In this document: in pieces, positions 42,197 to 51,197 of the stretch
Layout of the letters: each line of letters begins with the position of its first letter
How positions within the stretch are numbered: the first letter of the stretch is position 1
Source of the DNA: Lentimicrobiaceae bacterium
GTDB taxonomy: Bacteria > Bacteroidota > Bacteroidia > Bacteroidales > Lentimicrobiaceae
Reading direction: 5' to 3'
Length of the DNA stretch: 64,000 bases
NCBI GenBank assembly: GCA_020636745.1
Contig: JACJXH010000005.1
Span: 186,001 to 250,000, forward strand
Program-made: the position numbers and the translations under genes
The notes under the pieces: model-generated
Databases searched by the model: none
Seen by the model: only the letters and a program-made list of their open reading frames with translations
What the model was told of the DNA's origin: nothing

Positions 42197-43372
42197 TTAC
42201 ATCAGCTTTTGGTAAACCTGCCACCAGCGGTCAGGTATTTCGTTATTACAAGCCACCTGATAATCGCTGTAAGAACATGGGACGACATAATGACTGGCAT
42301 ATTTTTGCCGGTTTTCAGGACCACAAACAACCTCCATCCACCAGCGGTCAGTTTTGCGGCTCTTGATAAAAACGATGCCATCTTCAAAATCTGTTGTCGG
42401 AACAATATAACGGATAAAATTATCGCTGTCAGAGGAAGGAAAGTCCATTTTGCGGTTATTGTAACCTTCAAAAACATACCAAATCATTTGAGCGAGCAGA
42501 TGCGCTGTAATTCCGTTCCGGTCAAACAAGGGGTTAAGCTCAAAAAATCCGATTGACGAAAGTTTATCACTCATGGCAGCATAGCGGACAATCTGGCAAG
42601 CTTCGTCGCCCGAAAATCCATTAGGAGTGGCATTGGCATTGCCAGGTGCATCGGCCGCCCGGATGGCGCCCATATCAAACGACAATAAATCGGCATTACG
42701 CACCAGGGGCTCAGCATCAGTAAGGTTGCCATGCAACATGCCGAGCCTGTAGGTATCAAAAAGCAATTTTTTCATTAAATCGAGGCCGGGTTGATCAACA
42801 AAATAAGTCTGATAACCCAAATTGGTGTAGTTGAACAAAAAGTTGGGCCGCTGCATGATAATTTTGCTCAAAAAAGTTTGGGAATTCAACTCCTGATTAG
42901 TTTCACCCAAATCGAACATTGGATCAACAACAGCCATGTTAATTATTTGCCCGATTTGGGCATATGCACTATACATGGCAAAGGTAAGATCCTGACCACC
43001 GCCAATGATTACCGGCAATATCCGGTTGGCCACCAAAGCTTCAACAACCGATGTCAGGGCAAAATAAGTATCCTCAACAGAAAATCCCCTCCTGATATTT
43101 CCCAAATCGGCAATGCCCGAAGTCCAGGCTCCTGGAAAAAGTTTATATAAGAATCTGCGGACTTCATCAGCCGCATTAGCACACCCTTGATTATTGATCG
43201 AATTGCGATCATCATTCACCCCAAAAAGTGCAATATGATAACCTGCGGGTTCGGGAAAATCGCCTTCATTTCTGAAAGCTTTAATTATTTGTCCAATTCT
43301 GAGATGATCGCCAGCCGGAAACCCTTCAAAAAGCTCCTCTGCAACTGGTTCAAAATAAACAGCAATCTCCAT
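42197..43372 (-). CDS. Arginase/formimidoylglutamase-fold protein with degenerate metal site
   Basis: A 391-residue protein of the ureohydrolase (arginase) fold. Normal members bind two Mn ions with six ligands in GGxH, DxHxD and SxDxD. Here the blocks read GGGQD (Gln127 for His), DPMFD (Asp150 and Asp154 kept, Met152 for His) and SFDMG (Asp233 kept, Gly235 for Asp). Three of six ligands are gone, so the usual hydrolase activity is doubtful. From memory, relatives with GGGQD occur across Bacteroidota and are often named formimidoylglutamase; I think that name is unsafe. It is transcribed in the same direction as topA, 133 bases downstream. Confidence 0.8.
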   Translation of the reverse strand: MEIAVYFEPVAEELFEGFPAGDHLRIGQIIKAFRNEGDFPEPAGYHIALFGVNDDRNSINNQGCANAADEVRRFLYKLFPGAWTSGIADLGNIRRGFSVEDTYFALTSVVEALVANRILPVIIGGGQDLTFAMYSAYAQIGQIINMAVVDPMFDLGETNQELNSQTFLSKIIMQRPNFLFNYTNLGYQTYFVDQPGLDLMKKLLFDTYRLGMLHGNLTDAEPLVRNADLLSFDMGAIRAADAPGNANATPNGFSGDEACQIVRYAAMSDKLSSIGFFELNPLFDRNGITAHLLAQMIWYVFEGYNNRKMDFPSSDSDNFIRYIVPTTDFEDGIVFIKSRKTDRWWMEVVCGPENRQKYASHYVVPCSYSDYQVACNNEIPDRWWQVYQKLM

Positions 43373-43396
43373 AATTTAAGCCAATTTTTCTAAAAT

Positions 43397-43404
43397 CAAA
43401 CCTA
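43397..43404 (-). promoter_or_regulatory. Promoter -7 element for the arginase-fold gene
   Basis: The minus strand reads TAGGTTTG, an exact match 24 bases before the ATG, indicating transcription independent of topA. Confidence 0.6.
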
Positions 43405-43505
43405 CGCCATTTTTTTGGAATTTTACCAAGGTTGATTTAAAAAAACAGGGAGATCGTTTTCACGATCTCCCCTTCTATCTTTTAAAAAAGCTAATACCAA
43501 GATGT

Positions 43506-45839
43506 TTATTTCTTTTTGGCAAACCTGCCTTTACCGGTTGTTTTCGGCTGAGCATCCTGTTTTTCAGCAATTTCACGACATTGTTCCAGTGTCAGGCTGG
43601 CTGGTTCTGTTCCTTTAGGAATTCTGTAATTAGATTTACCTATGGCAATATACGGCCCGTACCGACCATTCAACACCTGAACTTCCGGCGCTTCATCAAA
43701 CGATAGAATGAGACGTTCGCTTTCCTTCTTGCGCTTTTCCTCAATAAGCACAATGGCACGCTCTACATCAATGGTAACAGGGTCGTCTGTTTTGGCAAGT
43801 GAATAAAAAGCTGATTTATGCTTAACATAAGGCCCAAAGCGACCAATGGCAACAGTAAGTTCAGCATCTTCATAAACTCCGATTGACCGCGGGAAATCAA
43901 AAAGTTTTAATGCCAGTTCAAGGGTTAGATCGTCCATTGCCTGCCCTTTTTTCAGACTTGCAAATTTCGGTTTTTCTTCATCATCGGCTTCACCAATCTG
44001 CACCATTGGTCCAAAGCGGCCAATTCTTACGTAAACGTTTTTACCAGACTCAGGATCAGTCCCCAGCAAACGTTCACCCTTGACTTTTTCCGAATTTTCA
44101 AGTGTTTCCTTTACCTGTTTGGCAAATGGATAATAGAACTCCTTGATCATCTGATTCCATACTTTCTGCCCCTGTGCAATTTCATCAAACTCTTTTTCAA
44201 CATTGGCTGTAAAGTTGTAATCGAGGATGTTTTCAAAGTTTTGCACCAAAAAAGTATTTACCAGGGTTCCTATGTCAGTTGGAAAAAGTTTTGATTTCTC
44301 AAAGCCGGTATTTTCCGATTTCTCATCTTCCGTAATTTTTTCATTTTTCAGTTTAATGAGAGAAAACTGACGTTTAACCCCGGGCCTATCTTCCTTAACT
44401 ACATATTCGCGTTTTTGGATTGTAGAGATGGTGGGTGCATAGGTAGATGGTCGTCCGATACCTAATTCTTCCATTTTTTTCACCAAACTGGCTTCGGTAT
44501 AGCGGGGAGGCTGTTGTGAGAACTTTTGCGTGGCAAGCATCTCTGACAAATCCAGCTTTTGACCTGCCTTCACCGGTGGTAAAATACCTTCTTCATTCTC
44601 AGCTGATTCATCATCGGTAGATTCCATATACACTTTCAAAAATCCGTCGAACTTAATGACTTCCCCTTTCGCTACAAACTTTTCAGGTGTTGTGGAGATG
44701 CCAATATTCACAGTTGTGCGTTCAAGTTCGGCATCACTCATCTGAGAGGCAATGGTTCGTTTCCAGATGAGTTCATAAAGTTTTTTCTGAGAAGCATCAC
44801 CTTCAACTTCCTGATGATTCAGGTAGGTTGGCCGGATGGCTTCATGCGCTTCCTGAGCGCCCTTTGATTTAGTCGTGTATTGCCTGGTTTTGATATATTT
44901 TTCGCCATACAGATTTGCGATCTCCTCTTTGGCCATATCAAGGGCAAGGCTCGACAGGTTAACAGAGTCGGTTCTCATATAGGTTATTTTTCCGGCTTCA
45001 TAAAGCTGCTGGGCAACCAACATTGTTTTAGCCACCGAAAATCCGAGTTTTCGGCTTGCTTCCTGTTGCAATGTGGAAGTAGTAAAAGGAGCCGCAGGTG
45101 ATTTCCGGGCCGGTTTGGTATCAATATCAATAATATGAAAAGCCGCTCCAACGCATTTGCGCAGAAACTCCATTGCCTCTGGTTTCTCAGGAAACCTTTT
45201 TGAAAGTTCGGCATCAATTTTAGGTTTACCGGCTTCGTCAGGAACTGTAAAAACAGCAGTAACCCTATAGTTAAAAGTAGATTTAAACGCTTTTACCTCT
45301 TCTTCTCTCTCAACAATCAAACGAACGGCCACCGACTGAACCCGTCCGGCGGAAAGAGCTGGTTTAACTTTCCTCCATAAGACAGGAGAAATTTCAAAAC
45401 CAACCAGGCGATCGAGCACTCGGCGCGCCTGTTGGGCATCAACAAGATTTAAATCAATTTTGCGGGGGTTTTTTATGGCTTCAGAAATTGCATTTTTAGT
45501 AATTTCATGGAACACTATACGCCTGGTCTTCTTTTCATCAAGCGACAAAGCTTCAGCCAAATGCCATGAAATAGCTTCTCCCTCGCGGTCTTCATCGGAC
45601 GCAAGCCATACAATTTCCGCTTCAGATGCCAGCTTGCCAAGTTCCTTGATGAGTTTGGCCTTATCTGCCGAAATTTCATAATTGGGCATGAAATCATGCT
45701 CAACATCAACCCCAAGTTGCTTCTTTGATAAGTCACGCACATGGCCAAAACTTGATTTTACAATAAAGTCCTTTCCCAGAAATCCTTCGATAGTCTTGGC
45801 CTTTGCAGGTGACTCAACAATTACAAGATTTTTAATCAT
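43506..45839 (-). CDS. topA: DNA topoisomerase I
   Basis: Type IA topoisomerase relaxing negative supercoils. The 777-residue protein has the TOPRIM domain (VIVESPAKAKTIEGFLG, DEDREGEAISWH), the catalytic Tyr287 in YMRTDSVNLS and, in place of zinc fingers, C-terminal repeats with GRFGPMVQIG, GRFGPYVKH and GRYGPYIAIG. The lysine-rich C-terminus is usual. Complete. Confidence 0.97.
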   Translation of the reverse strand: MIKNLVIVESPAKAKTIEGFLGKDFIVKSSFGHVRDLSKKQLGVDVEHDFMPNYEISADKAKLIKELGKLASEAEIVWLASDEDREGEAISWHLAEALSLDEKKTRRIVFHEITKNAISEAIKNPRKIDLNLVDAQQARRVLDRLVGFEISPVLWRKVKPALSAGRVQSVAVRLIVEREEEVKAFKSTFNYRVTAVFTVPDEAGKPKIDAELSKRFPEKPEAMEFLRKCVGAAFHIIDIDTKPARKSPAAPFTTSTLQQEASRKLGFSVAKTMLVAQQLYEAGKITYMRTDSVNLSSLALDMAKEEIANLYGEKYIKTRQYTTKSKGAQEAHEAIRPTYLNHQEVEGDASQKKLYELIWKRTIASQMSDAELERTTVNIGISTTPEKFVAKGEVIKFDGFLKVYMESTDDESAENEEGILPPVKAGQKLDLSEMLATQKFSQQPPRYTEASLVKKMEELGIGRPSTYAPTISTIQKREYVVKEDRPGVKRQFSLIKLKNEKITEDEKSENTGFEKSKLFPTDIGTLVNTFLVQNFENILDYNFTANVEKEFDEIAQGQKVWNQMIKEFYYPFAKQVKETLENSEKVKGERLLGTDPESGKNVYVRIGRFGPMVQIGEADDEEKPKFASLKKGQAMDDLTLELALKLFDFPRSIGVYEDAELTVAIGRFGPYVKHKSAFYSLAKTDDPVTIDVERAIVLIEEKRKKESERLILSFDEAPEVQVLNGRYGPYIAIGKSNYRIPKGTEPASLTLEQCREIAEKQDAQPKTTGKGRFAKKK

Positions 45840-45968
45840 ACTGAATATTGTTAGCGCTCAATGAGTTATTAAAAATGGGCACAAAGTAACGGAATAAAAA
45901 CTTAACTGACTTCGCAATATGAAAACTTTATTTACAACAAATTAAGAATGAGGCTGTTCAATTATTCT

Positions 45969-45976
45969 TATTTTTG
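45969..45976 (+). promoter_or_regulatory. Promoter -7 element for miaB
   Basis: TATTTTTG, exact match. It covers the first in-frame TTG (45974), which therefore cannot be the start codon, and supports the TTG at 46040. Confidence 0.6.
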
Positions 45977-46039
45977 CAACCCGATACGATTGTATCCATC
46001 ATTGTTCAAATATCAGGATTAACCAACAAAAATTGTACC

Positions 46040-47371
46040 TTGGAAATTAAACGCAAACTCTATATTGAAACCTATGGTTGTCAAATGAACTTTTCTGATA
46101 GCCAGATTGTAGGTTCCATCATGACTGATAACGATTTTGAAACCACAGAAAACATTGCTGATGCAGATGTTATTTTTGTAAACACCTGCTCAATACGCGA
46201 CCATGCAGAAAAACGGGTCAGAGCCAGACTTCAGGAATTCAAACGATACAAAAAAACCAAACCTGGACTGATTATAGGCGTTCTCGGATGTATGGCCGAA
46301 AGGCTAAAATCGCAACTGATAGAAGAAGAAAAAATGGTTGATGTGATTGTTGGACCAGATGCATACCGCGATCTGCCACGATTGCTGAACATTGCTGAAA
46401 GCGGACAGAAAGCTATCAATGTGATACTTTCGGCTGACGAAACGTATGCAGACATCAACCCTGTTAGAATGGACAAAAACGGCATTTCAGCCTTTATTTC
46501 CATTATGCGCGGATGTGAGAATTTTTGCTCATATTGTGTGGTTCCATACACACGAGGCAAAGAACGAAGCCGCGACCCGGAAACAATTGTAAACGAAGCC
46601 AGAAAACTGTTTGAAGAAGGCTATCGCGAAATTACGCTGCTGGGCCAAAATGTAAATTCATATAACAGTGAAAACGGAACAGGATTTCCGCAGTTACTTG
46701 AGATGGTTGCTCAGATTAACCCCTTGCTCAGGGTAAGATTTGCCACCTCTCATCCCAAAGACCTTTCTGACAAGCTCCTGACGACCATGGCTAACTACCC
46801 GAACATTTGCAAGTCAATCCACCTTCCTGTTCAGGCCGGCAGCGATCGCATGCTTAAACTCATGAACCGCAAATATACTGTAGACTGGTACAAAGAGAGA
46901 ATAAATGCAATAAAATCAATTCTACCCGGTTGCACCATTTCAACCGACATTATAGCCGGGTTCTCTTCTGAAACAGAAGAAGACCATATGCAAACCCTTG
47001 AGCTGATGAATTGGGTTAAATATGATTATGCTTTTATGTTTAAATACTCTGAAAGGCCTGACACGCTTGCGGCAAAAAAAATGAAAGACGATGTTCCTGA
47101 AGATGTAAAAAGTTTGAGACTTCAGCAAATCATCGATCTGCAGCAAGATCTTTCATTCCGAAGCAATCATGCCGATATTGGCAAAACTTTTGAAGTACTG
47201 GCCGAAAGCCTCTCCAAAAAATCAGGCAAAGAACTGGCTGGCAGAACCACTGGCAATAAAGTTGTAGTATTCCCTGCCGGAAAATTCAAACCTGGCGATT
47301 ATGTGAATGTGCAAATTAAATCGTGTACCGCAGCAACTTTACGTGGTGAAGCGACTACTGATATTCTTTAA
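46040..47371 (+). CDS. miaB: tRNA-2-methylthio-N6-dimethylallyladenosine synthase MiaB, TTG start
   Basis: MiaB adds a methylthio group to i6A37 of tRNAs. The frame has no ATG before the N-terminal Cys14, so translation must start at a rare codon; the TTG at 46040 gives LEIKRKLYIETYGCQMN, close to the family start, with a length of 443. The auxiliary-cluster Cys are in YGCQMN, NTCSIRD and LGCMAER, and the radical SAM triad is Cys159, Cys163, Cys166 in CENFCSYC. A TRAM domain ends the protein. Confidence 0.93.
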   Translation: MEIKRKLYIETYGCQMNFSDSQIVGSIMTDNDFETTENIADADVIFVNTCSIRDHAEKRVRARLQEFKRYKKTKPGLIIGVLGCMAERLKSQLIEEEKMVDVIVGPDAYRDLPRLLNIAESGQKAINVILSADETYADINPVRMDKNGISAFISIMRGCENFCSYCVVPYTRGKERSRDPETIVNEARKLFEEGYREITLLGQNVNSYNSENGTGFPQLLEMVAQINPLLRVRFATSHPKDLSDKLLTTMANYPNICKSIHLPVQAGSDRMLKLMNRKYTVDWYKERINAIKSILPGCTISTDIIAGFSSETEEDHMQTLELMNWVKYDYAFMFKYSERPDTLAAKKMKDDVPEDVKSLRLQQIIDLQQDLSFRSNHADIGKTFEVLAESLSKKSGKELAGRTTGNKVVVFPAGKFKPGDYVNVQIKSCTAATLRGEATTDIL

Positions 47372-47496
47372 CAAACTTGTTGATTAACATTTTGACATGC
47401 TTAAAACATTTCTGTTGACAGATTTTCCGGCTTGCCAACAACATGCGGCATTCACGAATAGCTTTCAGAAGTAGATAATGTTTGAATTAATTGTAA

Positions 47497-47504
47497 TAAC
47501 TTTG
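47497..47504 (+). promoter_or_regulatory. Promoter -7 element for wza-wzc
   Basis: TAACTTTG, exact match, giving a leader of about 140-150 bases that holds palindromes (see the repeat at 47534). Confidence 0.5.
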
Positions 47505-47533
47505 CGCATGTTTAACATTAGTAACATGTCTGC

Positions 47534-47552
47534 ATTGTAAAACTTTTACAAT
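47534..47552. promoter_or_regulatory. Operator-like palindrome in the wza leader
   Basis: The arms attgtaaaa and ttttacaat are exact complements around one base, a shape typical of a repressor dimer site. A second symmetric pair, catgtt and aacatg, lies just upstream (about 47507-47528). Confidence 0.45.
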
Positions 47553-47648
47553 TAATCATTTAAAGCTGTCAAAAGCACACAAATAATTATACTAATTTTA
47601 GCGCTGATTACTTTTACCTCATTATTGCAATATAATTAACAGTAATAG

Positions 47649-48452
47649 ATGCTGTTCAACATGAAAAAAGACTTTATTCAAAAAATGGCTCACCGGCTGA
47701 TTTTATTTTCAGCATTGTTGATGATGGGCTCGTGTATCTCCATGAAAAAGATCAATTATCTGCCTGATGCTGAACTATACAGACAAGGTGATAATATTGA
47801 ATTTATAAATGATGTCAGCCCCGACTATCTGGTAAAAAAGGGAGATAACCTATACATTGATGTAAAGAGCCTTGACCCTAAAAATATGAATCCATTTGAA
47901 TCAGATCAAAGGGTTTCGTACCAGAATAACAGCGAGATGAGCGTATACCTTAATAGTTATATGGTTACTGATTCAGGATACATAATCCTGCCGGTTATCG
48001 GCAAATTTCATGTAGCCGGGCTGACAATCAATGTCATTAAAGACAAGTTACAGACTGTTATCAATGATTTTTACCAGCTAACTACAGTTACGGTAAAACT
48101 TGTAAATTTCAAAATCAGCCTGTTGGGTGAGGTAGCAAGACCCGGAACTTATATGGTTTATCAGGAAAATATCAACATTTTTCAAGCATTGAGCTTAGGT
48201 GGCGATGTTACTTCGTATGCCAACAGGAGTAAGGTAAACATCATCAGGAAAACAGATAAAGGTTCAGCCGTACACACCGTAAACCTGTTGAAGGCCGATG
48301 TACTTCAATCGCCATACTATTACCTTCAGCCGGGCGACATCGTATATGTTGAACCACTCAGGAGCAAAAATTATGCTTTCACAGCATTCCCCTATGCTAT
48401 AATCTTTTCAACGGTTACCACTACGCTGCTCATTTTAAGTTATTTTAAATAA
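47649..48452 (+). CDS. Polysaccharide export lipoprotein, Wza-like
   Basis: An outer-membrane export protein for polysaccharide. The lipobox Cys is at residue 29 in LLMMGSC (25 if the second ATG at 47661 is used, which gives a better signal peptide, MKKDFIQKMAHRL). The 267-residue protein has a poly_export domain (YLVKKGDNLYIDVKSL), SLBB-type repeats (ISLLGEVARPGTY) and a C-terminal hydrophobic helix. It is followed at 7 bases by the Wzc kinase. Confidence 0.9.
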   Translation: MLFNMKKDFIQKMAHRLILFSALLMMGSCISMKKINYLPDAELYRQGDNIEFINDVSPDYLVKKGDNLYIDVKSLDPKNMNPFESDQRVSYQNNSEMSVYLNSYMVTDSGYIILPVIGKFHVAGLTINVIKDKLQTVINDFYQLTTVTVKLVNFKISLLGEVARPGTYMVYQENINIFQALSLGGDVTSYANRSKVNIIRKTDKGSAVHTVNLLKADVLQSPYYYLQPGDIVYVEPLRSKNYAFTAFPYAIIFSTVTTTLLILSYFK

Positions 48453-48459
48453 TCCACCC

Positions 48460-50907
48460 ATGGATAATTACATCAAGGAATTTCCGCAGGAAGAATCTGT
48501 AGACTTTAAACAACTTTTTTTCAAGTTTTACAGATATTGGTACTTTTTTATCATCACCATATTTATTGCATTGACCATTGCTTTTCTTTTCAATAAATAT
48601 ACACAGCCCATTTATAAAGTAGGTACAACTGTCTTAATCAAGGACGACAAATCAAGCTTTGACCCCCAGGCGCTTTTAGGGTTAGGCAATGTTAAAAATG
48701 CGCAGGTACTCGAAAATGAAATTGGCGTACTCAAATCACGTTCTCTTGTAACCAGAGCAATTCAGGCACTTAACTTCAATATTTCATATTTTGAAGAAGA
48801 CAATTTTCTGACCAAGGAAATTTACAAAGACTCACCCTTTACGGTTGTGTTTGACACTGCCTATCCTCAACCTGCCGGCCTCAGATTCAATCTAATAATA
48901 CTGCCCAATAACGAATTCACCCTGTCGACCGAAGGCGAATCGGTATTTTTATACGATTACACCAAAAGCAAACAAATTGAAAAAATTACCGAAAAGGTTA
49001 ATTTAAGCGGGAAATTCAGATTTGGAGAGCAAATAAAAAGCAAGTACTACAATTTTAAAATATTACTGAATACCAACTTCAGCCCCAGGGATCATGTTAA
49101 TAAAAACATGTATTTCACTTTCAATAAAATTGAAGATTTAACTAAACAGTTTATGGGTTTCACCATAGAACCTATTAACCGTGAAGCCTCAATTGTTGAA
49201 ATTTCACTGCGTAGCACCAATGTTGAAAAAGCAACCGATTTTCTGAATACACTTACAACAGTGTATATGGAACGAGGCCTTGAAAAGAAAAATCAGATTG
49301 CGACCAATACAATTTCATTTATTGACGATCAGCTTTTGGGTATTACCGACTCACTGCGTACAGCCGAAACAGTTCTTCAGGATTTCAGGACAAAAAATGC
49401 AGTCATGAATCTTGACTTTCAGTCACAACAGGTATTCGATCTGATGAAACAGCTTGAAAACGAAAAAGCGGTCCTTCTCGTTAAAAATAAATACTACCTG
49501 TATCTGAAGGAATATCTGAAGAAAAACGAAAACGATCTTACCGGACTAACCGTTCCTTCGTCAATGGGAATTGAAGACCCGGTATTAACCAAATTGATTA
49601 CCGATTTAACCATGCTTTACGCCCAAAGAGGCGAAGCAATGCTCATGGCTAAAGAAAAAAACCCCATTATTGCATCGTTTGACGACCGCATTAGGGTAAA
49701 CAAGCGCACCCTCGAAGAAAATATCAAAAACATCGTAAATACTTCCAACATATCAATAAAGGATATTGACAACAGGATTAATGGCCTTACCGGTCAAATT
49801 AGCAAATTGCCTGCTACACAGCGCTTGTTATTTGGAATTGAAAGAAAGTTCAAGCTGAACGACGCTATTTACACCTATTTACTACAAAAAAGATCAGAAG
49901 CCCAAATTACCAGGGCATCAAATATGCCTGACAATGAAGTAATTGACCAGGCAACATCTGACGAGCTTGACCCGGTTTTCCCTAAAAAAACCCTTAATTA
50001 CACCATCGCACTACTGCTTGGCTTTATATTTCCAATAGCCTATGTCATTGGTAAAGACTACTTTAACGACAAGCTCATTGATAAAAAGGATGTTGAAAAT
50101 ATTACTTCGCTTCCAATACTCGGACACATCATTCACAATAACAAAGACAGTAAAATTATTGTTGCCGAATACCCCAAATCATCCATCGCAGAATCTTTCA
50201 GATCCATCAGAACCAACCTGCAGTATTTTTCAAAAAATTCTGACCACCAGGTAATTCTTATCACATCTACAATGGTAAGCGAAGGCAAGACATTCACCTC
50301 TATCAATCTGGCTTCTATTTTTGCGCTTTATGGCAAAAAAACCCTGTTGATGGGATTTGACCTGCGCAAGCCTAAAATCTACCAGGACTTCGGATTATCA
50401 AACACTGAAGGTATCAGCTCATATCTTATCAATAAAAGTAATCTTGAAGACATTATTCAAAGGTCAACGCTTGAAAACCTTGACATTGTAATGGCAGGCC
50501 CTATTCCTCCGAATCCGGCAGAACTGATTGCTTCTGATAAAAACACTGAACTCATTACCCGCCTGAAAGAAATTTACGACTATATCATTATTGACACACC
50601 GCCGGTAGGACTGGTAACCGATGCCTTTTTGCTGATGAACCATTCTGATATCAATGTTTATGTTGTCAGACAAAACTACACCAACAAAAAAGTGTTTGGC
50701 TCAATTATTACCGATATTGAAAAACGCAATATACCAAACGTTTCAATTCTGGTAAATGATGTAAGGTCAGATAATCAGTCTTATGGCTACGGATATGGCT
50801 ATGGTTACGGTTATGGTTATGGTTATGGATATGGTTATGGATACTACACTGACGATCAGGAACCTGAAAAGGAAGGCTTGGTCAGCAAAATGTTCAAGAA
50901 ATCATAA
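48460..50907 (+). CDS. Wzc-like chain-length determinant and tyrosine kinase
   Basis: An 815-residue inner-membrane protein that controls polysaccharide chain length and export. It has a Wzz domain with a first membrane helix (about 25-45), a coiled-coil periplasmic region, a second helix (about 510-530) and a BY-kinase domain. Walker A is SEGKT with Lys610; Walker A' reads MGFDLRKP, with Gly632 where Wzc has its first Asp; Walker B is IIIDTPPVG. The C-terminus has ten Tyr-Gly dipeptides plus YY, the autophosphorylation cluster. No polymerase, flippase or glycosyltransferase genes adjoin. Confidence 0.93.
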   Translation: MDNYIKEFPQEESVDFKQLFFKFYRYWYFFIITIFIALTIAFLFNKYTQPIYKVGTTVLIKDDKSSFDPQALLGLGNVKNAQVLENEIGVLKSRSLVTRAIQALNFNISYFEEDNFLTKEIYKDSPFTVVFDTAYPQPAGLRFNLIILPNNEFTLSTEGESVFLYDYTKSKQIEKITEKVNLSGKFRFGEQIKSKYYNFKILLNTNFSPRDHVNKNMYFTFNKIEDLTKQFMGFTIEPINREASIVEISLRSTNVEKATDFLNTLTTVYMERGLEKKNQIATNTISFIDDQLLGITDSLRTAETVLQDFRTKNAVMNLDFQSQQVFDLMKQLENEKAVLLVKNKYYLYLKEYLKKNENDLTGLTVPSSMGIEDPVLTKLITDLTMLYAQRGEAMLMAKEKNPIIASFDDRIRVNKRTLEENIKNIVNTSNISIKDIDNRINGLTGQISKLPATQRLLFGIERKFKLNDAIYTYLLQKRSEAQITRASNMPDNEVIDQATSDELDPVFPKKTLNYTIALLLGFIFPIAYVIGKDYFNDKLIDKKDVENITSLPILGHIIHNNKDSKIIVAEYPKSSIAESFRSIRTNLQYFSKNSDHQVILITSTMVSEGKTFTSINLASIFALYGKKTLLMGFDLRKPKIYQDFGLSNTEGISSYLINKSNLEDIIQRSTLENLDIVMAGPIPPNPAELIASDKNTELITRLKEIYDYIIIDTPPVGLVTDAFLLMNHSDINVYVVRQNYTNKKVFGSIITDIEKRNIPNVSILVNDVRSDNQSYGYGYGYGYGYGYGYGYGYGYYTDDQEPEKEGLVSKMFKKS
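50782..50847 (+). repeat. In-frame hexanucleotide repeat encoding a Tyr-Gly tail
   Basis: Ten consecutive 6-base units of the form TA(T/C)-GG(T/A/C) encode (YG)10, then TAC TAC. The unit sequence varies at synonymous positions, so it is a degenerate rather than a pure microsatellite. Confidence 0.95.
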
Positions 50908-50918
50908 CCCTCAGATAT

Positions 50919-50951
50919 AACAACAAGCCACCTCACAGGTGGCTTGTTGTT
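50919..50951. terminator. Terminator after wzc
   Basis: Fifteen-base arms (50919-50933 and 50937-50951) pair perfectly around a three-base loop. It isolates the export pair from cysD; the rest of the gap to 51197 is AT-rich without a gene. Confidence 0.85.
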
Positions 50952-51197
50952 ACTTATAAGGTCAATTTCAGCCATTCAAAAATAAGTGCTAATTTTGCGG
51001 TGCTTAATGACAGCATTTCTTATAGCAAAACTGCCGAAACAGCATCAGAAAACATCGCTTCATAAAGTTAACCTGGCCTGACTGAATGTGAACCCATTAG
51101 CATCCCGGATTGCGAATCAGGATAAACACATGAAAACCGATTGTTCTTTACTAATTAATGAAATAGAAATACATTTTACCCTAAATACAAATTGCGC

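Noticed and set aside
50782..50847. CRISPR or minisatellite array
   Set aside because: The repeat is in frame, coding for a Tyr-Gly tail, with no spacers. No CRISPR array or cas gene was seen in the window.
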